Below, in pieces: positions 56,484-64,000 of a DNA stretch of 64,000 nt (position 1 is the first letter of the stretch; each line of letters starts with the position of its first letter). Below the pieces are notes generated by a model. It had not been told where the DNA came from, did not search any database, and worked only from the letters and a program-made list of their open reading frames with translations. The stretch lies in the NCBI GenBank assembly GCA_014281115.1, contig JACONQ010000010.1:496001-560000 (forward strand), given 5' to 3'. Origin of the DNA: Laburnicola sp. R22_1. Its lineage: Eukaryota; Ascomycota; Dothideomycetes; Pleosporales; Didymosphaeriaceae. A program made the translations under genes and the position numbers.

Positions 56484-58464
56484 CTAGTCGTGCACATCCA
56501 TAATCTCTCTCGCGAGCTTGCTCCTCCGCCGGATGCGGGGGCCGTAGAAGGCGAGTACACAGGGGACGATGGTGACAAGTGTGCCGATGCCGCCCAGGAG
56601 GCTGGATGCGCCGCCGAAGGTGAGTTGGTTGTACATTTGGGTGGTTACGAGGGGGAAGACGCCGCCTAGTGCGCACTGTTAGCCATCGGTCTTGTCCCGA
56701 ATGAGGAGCAGAGGGAAAAAGGAGGAACACACCCAACATGTTCCTACAAAAGGACTGCGCGGCCAAAGCGGAGCTCGCATATCGATGATACGTATCCGCC
56801 AAGTAATTGAAAGTCGAAAGATAGATGCTGAAAATACCAATTGTGGCGATCCCGATGGCAATGGCAGGTACAACCCAGTGTATATTCGAGAAGCTCGTCC
56901 ACCCAAACATGAACATGCCAATGGGCATGCAGGCGCCCTCAATACACACAAAGTAGAGGCGGCCCTCGGGAGTACTGGCCAGCTTGCCGTACTTCTTTGC
57001 GATCTTCTCTTGGTAAATGGACAGGACAGTGGCGATGACGGATCCCACGCACATGGCTGCGAAGACGGCGTTGGCTTGTTGCAGGCTGAAACCATGATTG
57101 CGCTGGAAGACGAGCGGGATGGCGGCTAGTGTGAGGTACAGAACTGCCCAGGAGAAGGCGACCCAGAGGCTAAAGAAGAAGACGACTGGCTCGGTGAAGA
57201 GGAGTCTGAATGGGCGGAATAGGGACAGTCGGATCATGTTGATGAGACTAGAACGTTCTTCATCTTCTTTTACTTTCCAACGGATTCGCTGCAGGACGGG
57301 GTTTCCTGAGAGACCGGGCATGGCCATGGTGCAGTAGCCGGCGGTTTCGCGTGCTTCGTACCAGGCGTTTAAGGCTCGGGCTTTTCGGCTGAGGAGCACG
57401 CTGCCGCGGGTTTCTTTGAAGATGGTGCAGATGAGGGCAAGAGCGAAACCGCCCGTTATGCTCTGCAAGTAGAATATCCAGCGCCACGTAGTGTTTTGCG
57501 CGACGAAGCCGCACACGAGAGGGCCCAAGCCAGTACCAAAGAGGGCGAAGCCTGAGAAGAGGGCCATGGGGGCGTTGCGGTCCTCTGTGTGGTAGATGTC
57601 GGACACGACTCCACCGACTGTAGATTGTTAACCACCGTTTTGAGCATGCGATGTAGACACGTACTCATGGTGGAGAAGGTTGATCCTCCCACCCCGACGA
57701 AGAAACGGACTACTAGCATGCCGGCATACGATTGGGTCAGCCCGGTACATAGTTGGCATAACACGAAGAGTAATCCTGTTGCGATTAGGACGGGACGCCT
57801 TCCATTGATTTCAGAGAAGGGCGCCAGGATCATGGGTGCTATAGCAAAGCCTAGTTGATCAGCGGCATCCTTTCATCTATATTTACATCGTTTGGTTTTC
57901 AAACAAACCTTCGATAGTAGAAATGATCAAATTCAAGCTAGAAGTATAGATACACTCACCAGTAGTAAATGTGGTAATCCCTACGAGTGCGGCAACACTG
58001 CTAACGCCCCATTCCTCAGTCATTTGCCCCACACCTGGAGCATACGACCCAGCCGAGAAAGCGGTTAGCGATGTCATGAAGCAAGCGATATACATGGTCA
58101 TATTCTTCCTCGTTTCTGGCCATTCGAATGGCGACGTGTATTGTTTCAGATCGGGCGCCTCGGGCGGCGCTTGTTGGTGTTCTCTTGTGGGACATATCGA
58201 TGTTGGATGCGGTAGTTCGGTTTCGTAAGTGAGGTAGTGATATGCGATGTCCCCAGGCTCTTCCTCTTCACTTTCTGGTATGTTCCCAACGTCGTTCTTT
58301 TCATCGAAATCATAGCCAAAAGTCGTCGAGGCTCCAGGTGAGGGGTTCTCGGCTGAACACTGACGAGAGCTCGGGGATTCCCAAGAACGGCTTATTCCCG
58401 ATGCTTTGTGGTTGAGGTCTACTTGGGAGGACGTCATGGGCAGCTCGATCTCTGGATTGGCCAT
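56484..58464 (-). CDS. MFS drug/polyamine-type transporter (DHA1)
   Basis: There are four exons, 58464-57960, 57850-57665, 57617-56733 and 56665-56484, with introns of 109, 47 and 67 nt, giving 585 residues. The cytoplasmic N-terminus is about 125 residues, with phosphorylatable Ser and acidic runs. Twelve helices are expected. Motif A is EINGRRPVL. The segment FSTMIGGVVSDIYHTEDRNA followed by GTGLGPLVCGFVAQNTTWRW (motif C, then WRW) is diagnostic of the fungal DHA1 multidrug group. The last exon ends GPRIRRRSKLAREIMDVHD. It exports drugs or polyamines at the plasma membrane; the substrate is unknown. It is divergent from the peroxiredoxin gene and resembles the partial MFS gene at the window's start. 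Confidence 0.92.
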
Positions 58465-59630
58465 TGCCGTTCAGGGCATCCACGACGAGCTAGCAATGTC
58501 CGGAGTCGGGTTGGAAAACAGGTCAGAGGTGCAGAGATTGAAAAGATATAAAAGTGAGCCATGTTGAAGAGACCCACAAGCGGTAACTCTGGGCCGGGTA
58601 GAGGGTTTAAACGAATAAGCGTATGGACGGCGCATAATGCCGGGGATAGCGTTGGGTAGGCTCGGGAATGAGCCCACAGCCTGGGCGGGATTTTGGAAGG
58701 CTGACGGTTTCACTCGACGATAACACGGGGCTAGAGCTCTGCATGATAGGTAAGCAATGGGGTAAGACCTCAGCTAGGGAAATTGTTGAAGACGGGGTGG
58801 TGATTCTTGGGAAATGCAGGAGCCGCAAGCGCCCGTCGGGAAAGGATGCCGAATGACAAAATACCTTGGGTGACAGATGCAGGTGCGGTGGCAGTGATGT
58901 TGCTGTCCCAAGCGCCACCACGTGACGAGCAGTAGTCGGGTCGGGTACTGACTAATCGTCGCGAAGCAAGGGCAGGTGCTGGATGCCGAGGAAAGCGTGG
59001 CGAGGAAAGAGCGAATAGGTGGGGACATGGTATTACTTATCCAAGCTACCACAGTCAGCCATCAACTGATCCCATCTATCCTGCATTTGCAAGGCTTTCG
59101 CCATGTGCCACTTGTGCAGCAGTCCCGGAGTGATGACGCGAAGCCGGAGGCTGTCGGACGCTACGGTACCTCGTGGTAGTTGCTAAGCATCACATTCGGG
59201 CGGTTCGTGAGCGCGACTGTAGGCTTTTTTTGTCGAGCCAGCACAGGATGAACATTGGCATTCTGACGAGGCTTCTGACCGCCTTGGAGTACGGCAGCCG
59301 GATTGGCTTGAGCGAAGGAGAGCGTGGCCGAGGAGGGAGGCAGAAAGGGCGCCCGCGAGAATTGCGTGCTCGCGCCACGAGCACGCCATTGCCAGAAGCG
59401 ACGCTTCGAGGGCCACTCTGTAGCTACAAGAGGGGCACGCCAGCGAGCATTCCGGCCTGCTCTCAACTTCGAATTTTTCAAACCGTGTCGCAGCACTCCA
59501 CACTCACGTCCACCACCAAGACCTCGCCTGATCCAAAGCAGAACCACGGTACGCCGCGCTGACGGGCGGGCGGCTGCTACCCCGCCATACCCCTCCTCTT
59601 TGCCGCTTGGACTGACGCGCACCAGACACA
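58465..59630. promoter_or_regulatory. divergent promoter region, MFS / peroxiredoxin
   Basis: These 1.17 kb lie between two start codons. Joint oxidative or chemical-stress control is possible, but I did not identify a Yap1-type site with confidence. There is no convincing gene. Confidence 0.4.
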
Positions 59631-60429
59631 ATGGCCGAAGAGCGCGCACAACCCCTTCGTCTGGGCTCCACGGCCCCCAACTTCAAGGCCGACACCACAA
59701 AGGGCCCCATTGACTTCCACGAGTTCATTGGTGACAACTGGGTCGTCTTGTTCTCTCACCCCGAGGACTACACGCCTGTCTGCACAACGGAGCTGGGCGC
59801 CTTTGCAAAGCTCGAGCCCGAGTTCACCAAGCGCGGCGTGAAGCTCATCGGTCTGTCGGCCAATACCATCGATTCACATGTAAGTGTTGCCGGGATACGC
59901 CTTTTAGATGATCAGTTAATGACATTGCACCCCGCATGTAGGATGGCTGGATCAAAGATATCGACGAGATCAGCGGCAGCAAGCTGAATTTCCCCATTAT
60001 CGGTGACAAGGACCGCAAGGTTGCGTACGCCTACGACATGTAAGTGTGCCCGCGCTCTCCCGGACAGCGCCATGCTCATGTCGCTGTAGGATCGACCACC
60101 AAGATACCACCAACGTCGACTCCAAGGGCATTGCCTTTACCATCCGCTCCGTCTTCATCATCGACCCGAAGAAGACCATCCGCCTGATCATGAGCTACCC
60201 CGCCTCGACCGGACGCAACACGGCCGAGGTGCTGCGCGTTGTCGACTCGCTCCAGACGGGCGACAAGCACCGCGTGACGACGCCCATCAACTGGGTCCCC
60301 GGCGACGATGTCATTGTCCACCCTGGCGTCAGCAACGAGCAGGCGAAGGAGCTTTTCCCCGACTTCAGGATCGTAAAGCCGTACCTGCGATTCACTCCGC
60401 TGCCCAAGGAGAAGACGTCTGCCGCATAA
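59631..60429 (+). CDS. prx1: 1-Cys peroxiredoxin (Prx1/Prdx6 type)
   Basis: There are three exons, 59631-59879, 59942-60039 and 60090-60429, with introns of 62 and 50 nt, giving 228 residues. The peroxidatic site is HPEDYTPVCTTELG, with Pro44, Thr48 and Cys51 in the P-x3-T-x2-C motif. The sequence DGWIKDIDEIS after the first intron, RSVFIIDPKKTIRLIMSYPA and the C-terminal domain (TTPINWVPGDDVIVHPGVSN) mark the Prx6/1-Cys class. The product reduces hydrogen and lipid peroxides using glutathione or thioredoxin. There is no mitochondrial presequence, unlike yeast Prx1, so it is probably cytosolic. Confidence 0.95.
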
Positions 60430-61827
60430 ACGGGCGCAGACGGACAAGGCGGTTTGTCGTCATGCAGCGAAGGATAGGTCCAGCACCGGGTCATCGGTTC
60501 CCGTGCAGTGTATTCTGGAGTATTCTGGAGTATTCTGGAGTATTCTGGAGTATTCTGGAGTATTCTGGAGTAACGCGCTGTACGGAAACCAGTGAGGTGT
60601 GTGGGGCCTGGCGGGGATTCGATACCATGCAAGGATTCTATATAAGGGAGATTGGGGTCGGGCGTTTTATGCTTCTAGAACTAAGAAAAGCATGGGATGC
60701 TTCGGGGCCCGCTCCGGTGCCTGCCATGCGATTCACGCTGTAGGGCTGAAACGAGGTGTCGTATGTAGGAATAACACCGACCAGCACGTTTCCGAATCCC
60801 TTGCTCGCAATGATTGCCGTGAAGCCCTTATTTGCCACGAAACCGGCATCGAGGCAGTGCGCAGGCTTTGCAGGTGGTGAGGATGAGGATCCCGGGGGGA
60901 CGGGTGCACTTGTTAAATACGCTGCGGGTGGTGCGCCCGTTGCTGCATGCCGTCGCCCACCGTTGGAGCCGAAACTTGGAGCCGAAATTTTCGTTTGTTG
61001 TTTTAGGCTGCCTGGCCGCGCGCGTACACTCGCAGGCGCTTGGTTCCTCCACTCCACAGCCAGCGGCTGAACAGGTCCGCGTGTCTTGTCGCCCGTCGCC
61101 CGTCGCCCGTCACCCCATTGCGATTCCCAGCCGCCGCGGCCTCGTCCGGAATCCGCTGCTCTGTCACCCTTTGTCCGCCGTGCTCCTCAGTCCTTGCATT
61201 CCGACGCTCCAGCACCTGTGAGCAGCCTCGCGCCCAGACTCATCCCTAGCCGCTTCAGGCACTAGCCCACCAAGAACCTGCGCCCAAACACTGTGACCCA
61301 CCTCCACTGCTGCCTTTCGACTCCAGAACCGCGGCTGCTGCCAGGACCGCGACAGCGCTCTCTGCACTGCATTCGTTTCGCCTCTGTTCCGCCGTCGTCT
61401 CCGCCCGCTGTGCTGGCCGCTCTGCTCCACGTAAGACCGCGTCTCTCTTTCATCCCCTCCATTCCGTCCCTGTGAGCACGTGCTGCGGGAAACTACCCAT
61501 CTTTCCAACCTCACCCGGACCATCTGTAGCCCCGGCTCGTGGTAGAACCAGCTGAACATCCACGTCTCCCTTGAAAACCGTTTTGCGGACACTGAGTCTG
61601 TCCTACGAGGGGATGCATGTGCGGCGTGGTACCGAGGTACCGCAGCTGCACCTAGTTGTGTATCCCTTCCTGATGTGCCCACCGTGGGCTTGCGACTATG
61701 CCTGCAATGGACCATCATATGCAGCTGGCATCGAGTGCGGCCCTTGAAAACTACGAAATGTCCCCTTTCGATGTCCTGAAGCCTCTGCGCGTTTCCTTTT
61801 GGCATCCGACGAGTTTCATCACTGACA
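60430..61827. other. intergenic, 1.4 kb; promoter and leader of kelch gene
   Basis: The stretch contains the 10-bp tandem array at 60511-60570 and a long CT/CC-rich stretch (61040-61500) typical of a fungal leader. A donor-like GTAAGA at about 61431 may begin a 5'UTR intron. Frames here overlap on both strands and have no gene-like features. Confidence 0.4.
60511..60570 (+). repeat. six perfect tandem copies of TATTCTGGAG
   Basis: This is a 60-bp minisatellite of six identical 10-bp units, 82 bp after the peroxiredoxin stop codon. It is probably in the 3' UTR. Perfect identity suggests recent expansion. Confidence 0.97.
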
Positions 61828-64000
61828 ATGCTTCCGTTAGGCGTCGTTGCGTATCCATATATCGGTCCTGGTCCTTTGCGCGAGGGCCCATCGCTCTGGA
61901 AGAAACCCAGGCTTTTCAAACGCAATCGTGCCTTCTCGAGCCGCAGGAAAAGTCACGAGGCTAAATCTGAGGTACACATACTGGAGCCTGCCTTCCCTCC
62001 GTGTGTAATTCAAACGCTAATCGTACAGTGAATAGGCCGACCCGGCTTTCCTCGCCGAACTGATATCTTCCCCTGTTCATGCTGAGCATCCTTCTCCTAT
62101 TGCGACCTATTCCTCCTGTCCGACAAGGCCTAAGCACGTTCCCATCATCATTCCGCACTATGTTCCGACGGTAGCACCTGATAGCCCCTGTACTTCTTTT
62201 GGATATAGCTCACCGAGAACTTCTACCATTGTTTCGAGTGGCCACGCCAGTCTTTCCAATTTCCCTCTGCCTGGACGCAAATCTGTTGGCGATTCTTCTA
62301 GTATCAGGTCGCGGCATGTTGAGATTGTAATCCCAGATTGGGTGTTACCGATCCAAAATATTTCCACCTCGCCCATCGCTCTCCTATTTGAGACCGAGAC
62401 CAAAGCACCTGCATCACCTCCTTGGATCCGAAGTCCGGCCAGGATGGCCCGCCAGACGCCAAATACGAGCCGGACAAATACCATCGACTCTCAAACATCA
62501 GCCCCGTCACCGTCGCAATTGTATCCGGACACCTTTCGGAGTGGAGGAGGCAACTATGCCAGTTTGAATAGCAGCCAAACGAGCCTTCATCGACAGGATG
62601 CTCTAGATGGAGAGCGGCCACCTACAGCATCTGCGAGAACACCTGGCCTGGGTGTTTCCCCTGGATTGATGCAGACAGCAGGACTCGGTACCCCATCCAG
62701 CTCAACATCGGGTTTATCGGGCCTCGTCTGCAATGTCCATCGAACGACGGGTCGCGAGCCGCATCCTTTGGTCGGCGCGACAACAACCATACTAGGCGAC
62801 AAGCTCTATGTATTCGGAGGTAGACGACTCTCAAGGACGAGGCCACAGCTCACTTCAGACCTGTACGAGCTCGACCTGGTTAAGCGACATTGGACGAAAA
62901 TCGACGCCCAGGGCGACCTACCCCCACCTCGATACTTCCACAGTGTCTGCGCTCTCGGAGACACCAAGCTCGTTTGTTACGGTGGCATGTCCCCTGCGTC
63001 TCAACAAACGAACCAGTCCGCCGCTGTACTACAGGGTACTCCCGCAGATGCGCAACCAGAAGTCGTCGTCATGTCTGATATACACATTTACGACGTCCCT
63101 ACCAGAACTTGGATGAACATCACAACACCCGATGCGCCGCAAGGCCGTTATGCACATTGTGCAACGATATTACCGTCTTCTGCTGTCTTCTCTTCATCAA
63201 ACGCCACTCTAACCGCGATACGACACAATCCTTCTTCGACGATGCCTAATCAGGGTACTATTGGAATGCAACTTGATGGTGAGGGTGGAGCTGAGATGGT
63301 CGTTGTCGGCGGTCAGGACAGTGCCAATCACTATATTGAGCAAATCAGCGTGTTCAATCTGCGGAGCTTGAAATGGACAGCAACGAACACCCTGGGGAGG
63401 AGTTGTGGCGCATATAGAAGTGTCGTGGCACCCCTATCTACTATTGATCCAAGTAGGCTTGGGATGGGTACGCCCGGGACACGGACCGAAAGCGACAGCC
63501 CAGACGAGCCAGATGGACCATCCAGGAATGGGGGCGCATCATCCATGCTCATCTACTCAAACTACAATTTCCTAGATGTTAAGCTTGAGTTGCAAGTCAG
63601 GCATCCGGACGGAACCCTATCCGAAAAGACAATGCAAGGAGATTTCTCGCCGCCTGGACTCCGATTTCCCAATGGCGGCGTGATCAACAACCACTTTGTG
63701 GTTAGCGGCACGTTCTTGACGTCCTCGAAACAAGAGTATGCGCTTTGGGCGCTCGACCTGCGGACATTGAGTTGGGGTCGGATAGAGGCCGGCGGCAACA
63801 TCTTCAGCCAAGGCAGCTGGAACAGGGGGATTTTATGGAGCCGCAGGAATTCTTTCGTGATACTCGGTAATCGAAAACGGAGCCTTGTGGAAGACTACAA
63901 CCACCGCCGGATTAACTTTTCCAATATTTGTGTGGTGGAACTGGAAGCTTTCGGCGTGTACGATAATCCTCGGAAAGTCGCTCCCAGTTCGGGGTTTACT
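61828..64000 (+). CDS. intracellular kelch-repeat protein (Ral2-like), 3' end outside window
   Basis: Exon 1 is 61828-61971. A 64-nt intron follows (GTACAC, branch GCTAAT, GAATAG), and exon 2 is 62036 to beyond 64000. That gives 703 codons with no stop, so the gene continues past the window. The N-terminus (MLPLGVVAYPYIGPGPLREG) is followed by a basic stretch and about 180 disordered Ser/Pro residues. The kelch region has LVGATTTILGDKLYVFGGRR, SDLYELDLVKRHWTKIDAQG, PPPRYFHSVCALGDTKLVCY and EMVVVGGQDSANHYIEQISV. A later conserved block (NYNFLDVKLELQVRHPDGTL) and RRNSFVILGNRKRSLVEDYN resemble fungal Ral2-type kelch proteins that act upstream of Ras. That name is a tentative recollection. There is no signal peptide, unlike the kelch gene at 46302. 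Confidence 0.8.

Noticed and set aside
60638..61070. Overlapping frames on both strands
   Set aside because: They are mutually antisense, lack domain features and sit in a promoter/leader region.
1..64000. CRISPR arrays or bacterial-type operons
   Set aside because: No spaced direct-repeat array was seen and genes are intron-containing eukaryotic units.

Overview
The window is nuclear DNA of a filamentous ascomycete (Pezizomycotina; a dothideomycete is my best guess, by inference). The genes are split by short GT-AG introns, mostly 47-110 nt. Intergenic DNA has CT/CA-rich leaders. The one transposon carries damage like repeat-induced point mutation (RIP). The gene set (syntaxin 5, NatB, cystinosin, MPDU1, 1-Cys peroxiredoxin, septin, RGS-LOV photoreceptor) is typical of such fungi. 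No rRNA, tRNA, CRISPR or prokaryotic operon structure was seen.

Layout. 0-10 kb: the tail of an MFS transporter; an unrecognised protein with five 28-residue tandem repeats; a GPI-type cell-surface protein divergent from a membrane-anchored aspartic-protease-like protein; a basic AT-hook nuclear protein; a small repeat protein. 10.8-12.9 kb: a pogo/Fot1-type transposon with perfect 49-bp inverted ends, TA target duplication and a dead transposase. 13-26 kb: a secreted histidine acid phosphatase converging on a six-exon P450; a septin-type GTPase; a 2.1-kb gene-free stretch with microsatellites; a coiled-coil protein; syntaxin 5. 26.5-36.7 kb: a very large, low-complexity, Pro/Ser/Gln-rich reading frame that appears to be a single gene whose last intron starts 9 nt before a stop codon. 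38-47.5 kb: a small putative mitochondrial protein, NatB catalytic subunit, an RGS-LOV blue-light receptor, cystinosin, and a secreted kelch protein. 48-54 kb: a broken SRPBCC-fold gene, a WD40/BCAS3-like protein and an AT-rich inverted-repeat element. 54.9-64 kb: MPDU1-like protein, MFS multidrug transporter, 1-Cys peroxiredoxin, and the first 703 codons of an intracellular kelch protein that runs off the window.

The genes do not form one pathway or an obvious secondary-metabolite cluster. P450, MFS genes and secreted hydrolases are scattered among housekeeping genes. Shared promoters are likely at 4472-5021, 16791-17779, 25753-26535, 49214-50178 and 58465-59630, where divergent genes face each other. 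Exon coordinates below were derived by hand from splice signals and frame continuity. The points most worth a second look are the large gene's stop-containing intron, the RGS-LOV protein, the 28-residue repeat protein, and the RIP-scarred elements.
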